Below, piece after piece: positions 35,032-46,922 of a stretch of 64,000 nt of DNA (positions are counted from its first letter, which is position 1; each line of letters starts with the position of its first letter). The position numbers and the translations under genes are program-made. The notes beneath the pieces were generated by a model that was given only the letters and a program-made list of their open reading frames with translations, was not told where the DNA came from and made no database searches. Origin of the DNA: Corynespora cassiicola. Taxonomy: Eukaryota; Ascomycota; Dothideomycetes; Pleosporales; Corynesporascaceae. Where the stretch lies: NCBI GenBank assembly GCA_022059125.1, contig JAEUWY010000013.1:124001-188000 (forward strand), written 5' to 3'.

Positions 35032-36612
35032 CTACTCAATTGCACCTCCAGGTACATCAGCGGTGAATAGTTCGTTGACTATGCGAATGGACTCGGCGTT
35101 CGCATCTACCCCATCTTCCTTGACCAGTTTCCTGAGCTTCGTCCTCAGCTTGCGGCACTCATTCTTAAAAGGGTTGAGCATATCGCGAAGCTCCTTCGAC
35201 TTTCTCTTGTCGCAAGATTCTCGCTGTACATAAGGGAGAAGTTCAGTATACTGTCGGAGGATTTCTCGTACCCCTAACTGAATCTTCTTGTCGAGAAGAG
35301 GCTTGTTCTTGGCATCTTTCACCATGCCCGCCTCTGCACTGGTGCTCTGTTCAAGGCTCTCAGCCATTGAATCTTTTATCGTGGCGAGGTCTTGGTAGAT
35401 CTGGGGAACACTTCCTTTCACAGATGCGTCTTGTTGAGTGGATGTGCTTGGTCCGGCATCGTCACTGTCCATCTCGCCGCCATCGTCAACAACCGATGCC
35501 TGATTTCCTTGAGCATTATTGGGACCCGCTATCGACTTTTCCACGTCTATATCGCTCAGAGCGTCCTCAATATTTCGATCTTGCGGGACTGTATCAGGCT
35601 GAGCGATCGTAACTTTTGCTCCGTCATGCTTTCGAGGCCTAGCCTTGAGCACTTTCTTTGCCTCTTGAGCCGCCGTTGAAGTCTTCTGTGCCTTCTGCTT
35701 CTTCTCCCGTGGCTGCGAAGTATGTCCGTAAAGTTCAGAAAAATGTTCCAAAGATCGCTTGCGTGATGTGCTACTACCTTGTAAGTAAGTCGCTGCGTTA
35801 TCCTTGATCCGGGCAGCAATCCGTGCGGCTTCTCCATGTATTTGCGCCGATGAACCTTTACTATTTAATAGAACCTGTTGCTCTCGCTTGTTAAGGCTAC
35901 GATCAGTTTGCCACTGCTCTTCAGATGAGTAACCCGGTGATGGCTCGCGATTTAACTCTGGAGTCATAGAGACCGCACGTTCTCTACCCTTGCCTGCCAT
36001 CACAGCATACTCTGCTTCAGCTTCTGGTGCCGAAGGAATGTTTCTAGAGACAGATGGTTCAACTGACTGTTGAACAGGCGGAGCGCTTGGAATCGAGGGG
36101 CCATCATCATCCAGTGCAATACCCCACGCCTTCACATCCATATAGATCTTCCCGTCAAAACCGAAGCGCTCTGGCAGTTGTTCGTCGCTCTCTGAGTATT
36201 TTGGGATGGCAGCTTTCTCCCTAAGTATCTTCTCCCACAAGTGCTTAAACCACACCGACATGATTTGCCAGCTTTTGTCGTGGACCATGTCGGCCAGTTT
36301 CTCTTTATCTAGATCCATGTGCTCTTCCGGTTTGACATTGAAAAACCTCAAGGCACTATGAAGGGTCTCGATTCTGGGTTCATTCTGAATCTCCTCGACT
36401 GTGGGCATATTTGCCATCCGCTGGGCGAGTGCTTCGGCTCGTCGGAGTATCTGGAGTAAGTTCTCGCTAGACTGTTGGATTCCACCACTGAAGCGCTTGT
36501 ATGCATCGGAGTTCCACCAGTCTTCATCCTGTGCCCCTTGCATCTGCTCATCGGTGTTGACAGCTGCGCCTTCATCCGATGCATAGTTTTCATCTGATCC
36601 TTCTGAGGCGAA

Positions 36613-36654
<42 letters not shown>

Positions 36655-36966
36655 GGTAATGGTGTTCCCCTGTATCGAGGGCTGGACGTCTCCGTCTTCA
36701 GACGAACTTCGTTCCAAAACATTCATGACATCTGCGTCATCGCCCTCGCCAAAAAGACTAGCCGCCTCGTTAGTAGAAGATGCCTCGCTGGAAGCGACGA
36801 AGAATTCGTGTTGTCCGGGGAATTTCCTTTCTTGGGTATCGGAATTCTCGGAACCTGGATCAGGTGCTGGATTTGTCGATGTGTCAGGTCGAGTGGTACG
36901 TTTGCCACCATTGCTACGACTAGCTGAGGCTGCATAGTTTGGAGAGCTGCTCGGATAACTGGACAT
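35032..36966 (-). CDS. Hypothetical intronless acidic protein, 644 aa
   Basis: This is a single uninterrupted frame. I do not recognise a domain. The first 170 residues are low-complexity and Ser/Asp-rich, with a pure Asp run of about 13 residues encoded by a CAT/GAT triplet repeat (36615-36654). A possibly folded part follows (about 170-270, with KSWQIMSVWFKHLWEKIL). The middle is disordered, with a basic patch near 400-450 (REKKQKAQK...KVLKARPRKHDGAK) that could be a nuclear localisation signal. The last 110 residues are predicted helical and charged. Composition suggests a nuclear or chromatin protein, which is inference only. Length and lack of stops make it a confident gene. Confidence 0.75.
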
Positions 36967-37675
36967 TGTGATTCAAATGGCAGTTGGAAGAATACTTCAA
37001 GAAGATTGTATCCAGTTGGGGTGTAATGTTATCCGAAGGAGTCGTCGATCGCTAATATTGAAGCTTAGGTTGAGAGGTTTTTGTAGTTCAAACAATCGTA
37101 ACGGTTGGTTGTGAGCTTCTGGTGACGAGCAAGAGGTATTTGGGGTTGGTTCTTATACTTCTCAGGTGCCCAATTCCTAGGTCACTCGGATCTTGAATTC
37201 ACCTAAATCTAGCTTGTTTCCCCCCTTGTGATGGGGGGAAGTTATTCTTCTGGGGGCAGACAGGGCCGCCTCGCAGCAATTACTGACGTCACGGGGCTTT
37301 TTTTGGCTCTCGCACCATTGTGAAAATATAACAGATGTTATAGTGAAAACGACTCCAGGTTTATCTAACAAGCACTACTATATGGAAACAGGTGGCAAGC
37401 TACGCCATAGCTGCCTTGGGGTAGCCGCATGAAAGCGATTCAAAGGGGCTACACAGTCGAAGCGGTCAGACAACAGAACTCTCATGCTAGAACAGTGAAA
37501 CATTTAGAAATAACAAGGAAGATTATAAGATGGCAATTAGATCGAGGATGCTTCTCATGATTTCTACCTGTATTCCGCCGTCGCTATCTATACTATTGGC
37601 ACAAAGCCTCCAGCCGCTTGAGGCCAAACTAAACGATTTCATAGAAAAATTAAATAAAAAATCAGTCCATATTTC
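36967..37675. other. Intergenic without recognisable gene
   Basis: Only short frames of fewer than 70 codons occur here. A TATAACAGATGTTATA-like palindrome is at about 37327-37342. No RNA gene was recognised. Confidence 0.5.
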
Positions 37676-38499
37676 CTACATATCTCTTTCTGCTTCCGTA
37701 AACCGTGTTCCTTCCCAGATCCAACCTTCTTCATAGCTCGGTGGGCCCTCAACGTCCTCATAACCATCCGATTCGTAAGCAGGCAGCGCTTCTTCTTGAG
37801 TTCCTATCCCCGCATCTACGAACAACTCGACATATGTACACCCTTTTTCGGACTTTTTCCAGACCTTTGCCATCCTACCTGTTCCTAGATTGACCGCCGC
37901 TTTAACCGCTTCGACAAAAATCACGGAGCTAATCAAAATATCTAGCACACAATAATTAGCAAAGCTTAAAGCCCAACAATCCACATCGAAACACAAGCAG
38001 GTGAAGAAGGAATGGAAAACTTACACTGCTCACTCTCAAACGCAATTCTCACCCTATCCACCCTCTCCACCCCCTCCGGCATCCAATCCAACCTCCCCAC
38101 CCCCCTCGTATAATAAAACCGCCACATCGCCCCCACAAACGACATTAAGCCACACCCCTGAATTCTGAAAAAGAACTCTGATACCAGCCGCGCCATCCTC
38201 AGCTCGCGAGACAAGCCCTCCCAGTTCTCCGCCGAGGGCCGGCGCTCGCGCACTTCGGCGAGCCACTTCGAAATGAGCTCGATCTGGCGCTTGTAGCGGT
38301 ACTTGTACTCGCGGCGGCGAATCTCGTGGACATATTCAGAGTGCGAAGAGTGGCTGTCGACGCGGAAGGACCAGGATGAGTAGTCTGCGGCGATGAAGGA
38401 GAGGTGTGTCCAAAGGGGGCGGGTGAAGGGGAGAATGTGGATGAAGTGATAGGTTTTGGACATGGCTGTATGGTTGGGGTTCCTTTGTGGGGCAGCCAT
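37676..38499 (-). CDS. Hypothetical protein with PPxY-type motif, 246 aa, two exons
   Basis: Predicted exons are 38499-38025 and 37941-37676; the intron 38024-37942 has GT..AG ends and the frame continues across it. An in-frame ATG at 38463 is an alternative start. The central part is helical with many aromatic and basic residues (EIRRREYKYRYKRQIELISK). Two more hydrophobic helices could be amphipathic or membrane-associated. The C-terminal tail is acidic and proline/tyrosine-rich, with LPAYES and PPSYEEG, motifs that elsewhere bind WW domains of Rsp5/NEDD4-type ubiquitin ligases. I do not recognise the family. Its gene lies just 3' of RIO2 on the same strand. Confidence 0.6.
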
Positions 38500-38889
38500 G
38501 ATGCTAGCGGGGGAAGATTTTAGAAGGTTGGGAAACTGTCAAGGCTTGTGGGCACTGGTTAGGATGATGTTGGCTGTGACCTCCGCGAAAGATGAAGCAG
38601 TCATCGGGGGATATCTTTTTGTGGTGTTCCAACAGCCAGCCCCGGTGACTGAGAATATTGAATGATGGCTGGGTGTGCATTAATTACGGTCTCAGTGTAT
38701 GATGTGACAGTGGAAATCGCGAGGTGAAGGGAATGACTGATGAGGATTTTCAATATTGATCAAATGCCAATTCTATGATGCGTAACACATCCCTATCTAT
38801 ATCCGGATAAAACTTTTGTCTCTTGTCACTCTCCCTGGACTCGTCTAAAGGGGTATCAATGGAGAAAGAAGGTTGATCGGACAAAGTCG

Positions 38890-40251
38890 CTAAATTGCCC
38901 AACCGGCTTTCGCTTTTGCTGCTTTAGTCGATATCGAAGGAGCAGCCTGTGCTTGCTTTATCTCGCTGAGATCTGGCAGCGGATCGTTGTCTCGGAGGTC
39001 GAGAATGGTCATCTTTGAAGCGAGTTGCGTGGGCGTGACCTTTGACTCCTCTCCTACCTCCTCTGATACTGGGGCAACCTTGACTGACGATTCCTCCACC
39101 TCGACTTCTGGCTCGCTTCCCAAGTCCTCGACGTCTGCCTCTTCTGCGTCGACTCCTTCAGCATCCCCCGCGTCACCGTCGATGCCGTGCTCTTTCATGT
39201 ATGCATCCAGCTCCTTGGCCATTTTCTTGTTGAAGCCGCTGGCTTCAACCTCGACGTCAAGCCTTTTGAGGAGGATTTTGGTCGAATCTTTGAAGAAGGG
39301 GCCTGGCTCATCCGAGGTAAATCCGAATTTTCGGTCGAAGAAGCGTTTGATGCAGGCTACGTCTCGGTCGAAATAATATTCGGCATTAGGATGAGATATT
39401 GACACCATCTGAGGGAAATCGATGACAGTGGGGATCAGTGTGATTTTGCCGTCGGCTTCCTCCTTCTCTTCGATGAGGATGTTGAATTCATTGAAGTCAC
39501 CGTGGATGAGACCGAGCTGGGCCAGGCGCACTATGAGGGCGAGAAGTTCGGCATAGAGCGACGCTGGGTCCGCGACGCTGGAGATCTGGCGCATGGGAAA
39601 AGCGTCGACCAGACTCATGATGACGGTGTGCCGGTTCTGACCAACAGGCTCTGGCACAGGGTAGCCTTCTCTGCGCAGGGCCTTCATGAACTCGAATTCT
39701 TTGAGAGCAGCAAGGCGCGACATGTACATCCAAGAGGCAGAAGAACGGTTGCGCAGGTAATCGCGGTTCGCCTTGACGGTGCGGAAAGAGATGCGGCCCA
39801 GACGGTGGAGCTTGAGCACGAGCTGCCGCCCCGTCTCGTCTGCACAGACGAAGATGTCCGACTCTTTGCCAACACCAATCTGGTTTCCGACCGAGTAGAC
39901 GGTGGAGGCCTTGGTGTGGGTGTGCAGGGCCAGATAGTCCAGCCCACCATAGGTGAGACGGTACCCGTCGTACTTTGCATTCTTGACTTTGGCGATGAGG
40001 CCGATTTTGGCGAGGTTGGAGATGCACTTCTGAACGCCGCCGGAGCGCAGGGAGGCAATCTGGGTAATCAAGGGGGTGGGCACGACCTCGTGGTTACGGC
40101 TGCCCATCTCTGCCTGCGAAGGTCTCCATCAGCGCTCAGTCCCCCACCATGTATCAAGATGCGAAAATGCAGAACCGGGGGCGCATACCGCAGTCAGGAC
40201 GCGCCAGTCGTCCGAAGACAGATAGCGGATGTTCTTGACGTTCAACTTCAT
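38890..40251 (-). CDS. RIO2: RIO2-type atypical protein kinase, 428 aa
   Basis: Predicted exons are 40251-40189 and 40113-38890. Exon 1 gives the conserved start MKLNVKNIRYLSSDDWRVLTA. The acceptor lies in a GCAGGCAGAG stretch; the choice that keeps frame begins at 40113. The N-terminal winged helix spans residues 1-90. The RIO kinase domain has the P-loop-like GVGKES (101-106), Lys122, the catalytic HGDFNEFN (Asp227, Asn232) and IDFPQ (Asp253). An acidic C-terminal tail follows. Rio2 binds pre-40S particles and its ATPase cycle drives late 18S rRNA/40S maturation in the cytoplasm. It is divergent from RPN1 with 349 bp between start codons. Confidence 0.95.
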
Positions 40252-40600
40252 GCTGGCGGTGGTTCCCGGCACAAGACAGGCTGCTCTGGAGGGGTCTGCG
40301 CGGGTGAATCGCGGCGTGGGAAGATTTTGGGTGTCCCGCGGCCTTTGAGTTCGCCCGCTGGTGATCGCCGCCAGCAGTCTTGGCGCCGGAGTCCGCTGAA
40401 CAGAGCTCGACCTCACCACAACACCTTGCCATCATTACCGACCCCCACCACCACCCCACCCCATCCGCTCCCTCGTCACCGACTCCGCCCGTCCTCTCAC
40501 TGCAGCATTCCCGATTTTCATCATTCACCCCGACTCCGCTGCCCCGCCGCGCTGCTAATCACGGTTCGCCGCCTGCCGTAGCTGCACATTCGTAATCAAC
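40252..40600. promoter_or_regulatory. Shared divergent promoter of RIO2 and RPN1
   Basis: Only 349 bp separate the two start codons, so the 5' UTRs and promoters of both genes must share this interval. The RPN1-proximal half is CT- and CAC-rich on the plus strand (about 40440-40500), common in fungal housekeeping promoters. No TATA box is evident. Co-regulation is plausible, not shown. Confidence 0.6.
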
Positions 40601-43538
40601 ATGGCAAAGGAAGACGAGAAGAAGCCCACGGCCGCCGACAAGGGCAAGGCCAAGGCTACAAATGGCGATGCCGACAAGGAGGTCAAGAAGGACAAAGATG
40701 GAAAGCCCATACAGGACGACAAGAAGGGTGTTCTGCCTGCCGGTATGTTATGATTCCCTAGCCGGAGCCACTGCGGCACCGTGACGTGCGAGACCGCCGC
40801 TGACCATGGTGCGCAGAGGAGCTCAGCGAGGAGGATCAGCAGCTTAAGAATGAACTCGATATGCTCGTTGAGCGGATACTGGTATGTGTCTCGTATGCAT
40901 GTCTCGTGTGCTTGCAGCTTGTCCTAACGTCCACCATCTAGGAATCCGACTCCAGCCTCTACAAGCCTGCCCTCGATAACATCAAAGAATTCATCAAGAC
41001 GTCGACAAGTTCGATGACGGCTGTGCCGAAGCCCCTCAAGTTCTTGCGGCCGCACTATGAGAAGCTCACCAAGGCGTACGAGTCTTGGCCCGAGGGCGAG
41101 AACAAGGTGAGAGGTGCTGCGCGTTGGAATGCCTGGGGCTCTGCTGACTGTACCAGAAATCCTTTGCCGACATGCTTTCGGTGCTTGGAATGACCTATTC
41201 CGATGAGGACCGCCTCGACTGCCTAAACTACCGTCTGCAGGCGCCATCCTCAGATCTCGGCTCGTGGGGCCATGAATACATGCGTCACCTCGCCCTCGAG
41301 ATCGGAAGGGAGTTCCAGACGCGATTGAACGACGATAAATCCACCGACGACATCACCGACCTCGCCCTCTCGCTCGTTCCATTCTTCTTGAAGCACAATG
41401 CCGAAGCCGACGCGGTGGATATCCTTTCTGAACTGGAAATGATCGACCAGATCGAAAAGTATTTGGACGAGAATACCTACTCGCGTGTTTGCTTGTACAT
41501 GATCAGCACTGTGTCCCTGCTGACATACCCGGACAATGACAAATTCCTGCGCACCGCGTACCAGATCTACCGCAAATACAAGCAATACACACAGGCCATT
41601 GTCCTCGCGATAAGATTGAATGACAGGGACCTAATCGAGGATACGTTCAATTCTACAGAGGACAGGGCGGTCAGGAGGCAAATGGCTTTCCTTATTACCC
41701 GACAGCGGATATGGTTTGATGTGTCCGACGACGATGATCCAGAGCTCCAGGAGTGCATGAATAACACCCGTCTGCCGGATCACTTCAAGGCTTTAGGCAA
41801 GGAACTCAACATTCTTGACCCCAAGACCCCTGACGACATCTACAAGACACACCTTGAGAGCAGCCGGACCGCGGGCCTAACCAACACGGACTCGGCCAGG
41901 CACAACTTAGCCTCTGCATTTGTGAACGCGTTCGTCAATGCTGGCTATGGTAACGACAAGCTGATGCTAGACTCGGACAGTAAGAACAGTTGGGTCTGGA
42001 AGACCAAGGACGAAGGTATGATGTCTACCGCTGCATCGCTGGGAATGCTCATGCTCTGGGACGTGGAAGGAGGTCTCGATAAGATCGACCCGTACAGTAA
42101 CGTTGACGAGGACCTCATTAAGGCTGGCGCTATGCTCGCCACCGGTATTTTCAACTCGGGCATACGTATGGAATCGGACCCCGCGCTTGCTCTCCTTGGA
42201 GATGAGGACAACCTGGCGCATAAGAATGTGAACATTCGGGTCTGTTCTATCATGGGTCTCGGCCTCGCATATGCCGGATCCAACAAGGAAGAGCTTCTCG
42301 AGCTGCTTCTCCCCATCGTTCAGGACACGAGCCTCGATATGCAGCTTTCGGCCATGGCGGCGTTGTCGCTCGGTTTGATCTTCGTCGGCTCCGCTAATGG
42401 AGACGTTGTCGATGCATTGGTTAACACTCTTATGGATGAAGACCGTACGAAGCAGCTGAAGGATAAGTGGACGCGGTTCATGGCTCTGGGTCTTGCACTT
42501 TTGTTCTTCGGGCAGCAAGAGGAGGTTGACGTTATTCTCGAGACCCTCAAGGCGCTCGATCATCCGATGTCAAAGCCCACAGCTGTTCTCGCGGAGGTGT
42601 GTGCATGGGCTGGCACTGGTGCAGTGCTCAAGATCCAACAGCTTCTCCACATTTGCAACGAGCACATCGAGGAGGACAGCGACGAGAAGAAGGGCGATGA
42701 ACTACTCCAGTCTTATGCTGTCATCGGTCTGTCATTAGTTGCCATGGGCGAGGACATTGGTCAGGACATGATCCTGCGCACCTTTGGCCACCTGATGCAC
42801 TACGGCGAGGCCAACATCCGAAAGGCGGTGCCTTTGGCTATGGGTCTGATCAGCCCCAGTAACCCACAGATGAAGGTTTACGACACCCTTTCCCGGTACT
42901 CGCACGACAACGACAATGATGTTGCTGTGAATGCCATCTTCGCCATGGGTCTCCTTGGTGCCGGTACAAACAACGCCCGTCTGGCTCAGCTGCTGCGACA
43001 GCTTGCAAGCTACTACCACAGGGATCCTAATGCTCTGTTCATGGTGCGCATAGCGCAAGGTCTCCTGCACATGGGCAAGGGAACCCTCTCCGCAAACCCC
43101 TTCCATACCGATCGACAGGTTCTTTCGCGGGTCGCAGCAGCTGGCCTTCTCACCGTCCTGGTATCGCTCATTGACGCCAAGTCATTCGTACTTGGGGACT
43201 CACATTACCTGCTGTACTTTATGGCTACCGCCATTTCCCCACGCTTCCTCATTACCCTGGATGAGGATCTCAAGCCTCTTACCGTCAACGTGCGCGTAGG
43301 CCAGGCCGTAGATATTGTCGGCCAGGCCGGTCGGCCAAAGACTATCACTGGTTGGCAGACGCAGAGCACCCCTGTGCTGCTGGCACATGGCGAGAGAGCG
43401 GAGTTGGAAGACGAGAAGTACCTCAGCTTGAGCAACGTACTGGAAGGCGTGGTAATCCTCAGAAAGGTATGTTCCTGTTTGTATTTTCGCTAGTATGATC
43501 GCTAACCATTCCCGTAGAACCCCGAATGGGAAGATTGA
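40601..43538 (+). CDS. RPN1: 26S proteasome regulatory subunit Rpn1 (PSMD2), 900 aa, five exons
   Basis: Predicted exons are 40601-40742, 40817-40881, 40942-41106, 41157-43466 and 43518-43538, all GT..AG with a continuous frame. The last exon encodes only NPEWED and the stop. The N-terminus is Lys/Asp-rich. The central part holds proteasome/cyclosome repeats, recognisable as alternating GLGLAYAGS / [12 protein letters not shown] / AMGLLGAG units, which form a toroid. Rpn1 is the non-ATPase base subunit of the 19S particle. It docks ubiquitin, the UBL shuttles (Rad23, Dsk2) and the deubiquitinase Ubp6. The length agrees with the family. Assignment is firm. Confidence 0.96.
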
Positions 43539-44200
43539 ACGTCACGGAAATAAAAAGTTCTAGATTGGAAGTCCATCTAGCGACTCGACCACAGGCATGC
43601 ACCTCTCACATCAACAGATCCCCCGTCTTGCCGCCCACGAGCTTTTGGCAACCATTAATAGATTACGACACCTGCGTGTTGCCTGCCACTTTCTATTTTT
43701 AGGGTGGCTTAATGGCCCCAGGTGCTTCGTTGTATGTATAGATGCACGAGAGAGTAGGATGCCTGAATGAAAGTATCGGTACGCTCAGTCTCTGTGTTTT
43801 GCCTATTCACGATTTGTGATACGATCGTTTATGTACCTCATGATTTGTACATTGGGTGAAATTACTCGTGGTGAGGCAAATTTGTGAAGCATTCTAATAA
43901 GATTGCATGTGTTAAATGATTAATCTAGGGCTAGGGGTTCCTTGCAAGATTGGCGTGAACACGGCCGTACCACAGCCTAAGCCCTTTCAGTAGCTGGCTT
44001 GTCCCCGCCTAGCTCGCATCCATCTAAATCATCTGCACCTTATAGTCTGATCATTTCGCTAACTCTAAGAACCGGGTGCAGTGTTTCGTTCATTTGAGCC
44101 TACAGTGAACATGTGCCGCCCTGTAAGGATCTTGCAAGGCTACTGCGCCTTCTCCAGCACGGTGGTGGCTATTCGGACAAGATTTTTATCGAAGCCTGAG
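43539..44200. other. 3' flank of RPN1, no gene seen
   Basis: This is ordinary-composition sequence with T-rich stretches suited to 3' end formation. No reading frame or RNA gene is recognised. Confidence 0.5.
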
Positions 44201-45190
44201 CAACAGTTAGCCAGTATATCGTTTAACTATTATGAGGGAGATATCATGCGCCTGGTGGAGCGATAAGTGAGGCCACGATACGTGCATACTCCGTCTCGCC
44301 GGAGACGCATGATTTATAAGGGTTTTGTTCGACTGGATATATCTTAGTGGATCTGAAGAAAAAATCATGTTGGAGGACCGACTTGGGACTAGAACCTGTG
44401 GATACCCGAGCATGGAAGTGGTCATGATCGGGTTCTAGCAGTGATAGGATGTGCTGTTGCTGCAAATCTGTTAGTCTTGTCGTGGTCTTTGGGTTTGAAA
44501 AAAATGTATGGAGTTGAAAAAGCTTACGCCGGAGTGCAATTCTCATCCATATAGTTTGCTCCAGCTCGACCATGGGGGACGAGCATGATTGAATTGAATA
44601 TGTTCAACTTGGGCCAGAATTTGTTCTGGAACCAATTTTTGAAGTAATCGATCCTGGACATACTTTGTCCGGAAACAATCGCCAGGCTTGGTGTAAAAAT
44701 CGTCCTCTAATAAAGTAAGGTCCTGCTGGAAGCTCGGTATTCATTAAAAGAAGCTCAGTACCATCCTTTTTGAAGTAGTCAATTACTTCAGGGCGAATTA
44801 TAGCATTGAGGTTCTTGGTTTTTATAATTATGTAACCAGATCGTGTGAACGGTATACTAAAAACATCATCTTCGTTGTTCAAGTAGTCAATCAGATCTTT
44901 AATGAGAGCTAAAGAGTTAGATTTATAAGCCAAGAGAATGACAGCTGCACTTATAGGATAATGAATTGCTCCTGTGGTTGTCTCGGCGGTTCTCTCCATG
45001 AGCTTCTTACGGGAATCCTGTCCAGCGGGAAAGCGATATACACCATGCACAGTAATACCGAATGTAAATTGATACTAAGTTACAGTGTTAGTACCAAATT
45101 TCCCAGCAAAATGTAGTCCAGAAGAACACAAACCTCCACTCGGTCTCTGACTAGGTATTTATTGCCTTGTATATCCACGACACGAATGGG
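44200..45190 (-). pseudogene. Probable relic of a fungal amidase-family gene lacking its catalytic core
   Basis: On the minus strand, an exon-like piece near 45190-45132 (VVDIQGNKYLVRDRVE) can be spliced in frame to 45065-44660. The latter ends in DDVFS... and LPAGPYFIRGRFLHQAWRLF, which resembles the N-terminal domain of fungal secreted amidases. Immediately downstream, in another frame, come NSIMLVPHGRAGANYMDENC (about 44605-44540) and SMLGYPQVLVP (about 44400-44360). These resemble the C-terminal end of the same proteins. The Ser-cisSer-Lys core that should lie between them is absent, and stops break the C-terminal part. This looks like an internal deletion followed by decay. Family assignment is from remembered sequence patterns and is uncertain. 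Confidence 0.4.
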
Positions 45191-45199
45191 TTAAGGCCG

Positions 45200-46922
45200 A
45201 GTAAGCAACACTGGATTCGACATATCTGCCTAAAAAGCGTCCTACAGAGACAAGCGGATGTACTAGGTAACAAATATGGGTGAAGAACAGGGTGAATTGT
45301 AATGGTTTGGTTTAAGTATTAACAGCTATTCCTCTAAAAAACCAGGGGAAATGGTAGATGAGACGCTGCCCAGGAAGTTGTGGCAATTTATAGTGAGGAG
45401 TCATTAAGAGTCACAAACCCCTGCATGAGCCTCTTGACCTTTGCTGCTGTGGCCGGAGCGGGCTCGGGGTTACTCATACCAACGGCCTGAATTTTTTTAT
45501 AATTCTCCTGCGCCCATATATCTAGTATGTCAACATAGCAGCCAGTCGAGGCTGTGACGCGCCAGACCTCCGAGCCGGGGAGGACTGCACTCCCCTCTCC
45601 AAGGGGGAAGCATATTGCAGCTATACCACACAAACAAAAGTGCAGAAGGGTGCAATCTTCCGTAACTATATAAGAAAAGAACGCGAGAGAGCGTAAAAAT
45701 AACGGAATCAAACTGACAAACTCAACAAGTCAACGATGTGGATACACATGCCCCGGTACCCCCACCAGTACTTTGAACGTGTCACCAACAAGTGCATTTC
45801 TCGTCACACGTCCTGAAAACAAGCCGCAATCTTCTTTTACTATCGTACCCAACGTGTGTGAAGCCTCATATTCGGCGGCATCCTTCCGTCATCTGGCTCA
45901 CGCTTGCATAACCAAGACACGAAATGGAAATCTACCTTTAGAAGTGTTCGCACGTGCATATGTCCGGTGTATTCTCGCATCATATAGACTGTTGAAGAGT
46001 TGATAACGAGGGCTTAGTGTGTTTCGCGGTTGCTTGCGCATATGTAGCGTGCGAGGAACAAGGATACGAGATAACATACCTAGGTACTATCAGATATTCA
46101 TGGTGATTCCAATGTTGAGTGTCACGTGGGTATGGGCTATTAGTGCTATGAGAAAGTACTGCCGGGCCCGTGCTTAAACATGCGACAGTCGGCGTGCCTA
46201 CATGTCTAGGTGGGTACACAGACTAACGTCGTACGACAGAGGCATCAGTGCAGAATACCTCAGTCCTGATGGCACTGTTCATTAAATAGGTAACCGAATA
46301 CAATATTGTCACGAAAGGAACAGCAATGTTCGACTCAACGTGAGCATTTAATATGCTATGGCTTATTGAAGCGACATGAACCACCCATATACCTCTGGCC
46401 AATAGCCACCCTTTTTTGACCTATCTCACGTGCGATGAGAATCTGTGTCACCTTATCCACCCATATACCTCTAACCATCTTTTGGCGAGATACGATAAGA
46501 CGTTGAGAAAATCATGGAAGTTTGGGACGAACGACCGCCACTTCAAAGCAAACAAGCGACTGATTCTGGCGAAGGAAAGTGTCGACAAGTGGGCTGTGGC
46601 AGCGAACGGAGAAAAATTATGACGCCAACGACATGAATACCACCAGTGCCGTCGAGCGACGAGAAAGTAATGGGGCGTGCGCAGAGAAAGCCAATCATAT
46701 GAATGCCGCGCAAAGTGATGCCGGCAATGTTGAATGATCAAGACCTGCCCGTGCCGCCAGAGTGATGGATGGAGCCGTAGAATAAAGAGGGACATATTCG
46801 GCGTCCAAAACGTATTTTGAGAGAATGGGCCGATCAATGCTGAAGAACCGATCACGAATAATAATCGTACACGAAACCATGTCTGCAGCATGGCCGGAGA
46901 GGAGAGCGACGTCGCATGTGCC
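45200..46922. other. Intergenic with only weak reading frames
   Basis: A minus-strand frame of 107 codons (45388-45711) has a hydrophobic start but no recognisable family. Other frames are short or antisense. Two near-identical direct repeats, CACCCATATACCTCT, occur near 46383 and 46458. I see no tRNA or other RNA gene. Confidence 0.45.

Noticed and set aside
39502..40581. 359-codon plus-strand frame
   Set aside because: It lies antisense to RIO2, whose kinase motifs are on the minus strand, and runs through its intron and promoter.
44373..44410. tRNA-like B-box match (GGTTCTAGTCC on the minus strand)
   Set aside because: One core base differs, there is no A box or cloverleaf at suitable spacing, and the sequence is better explained by the amidase-like relic.
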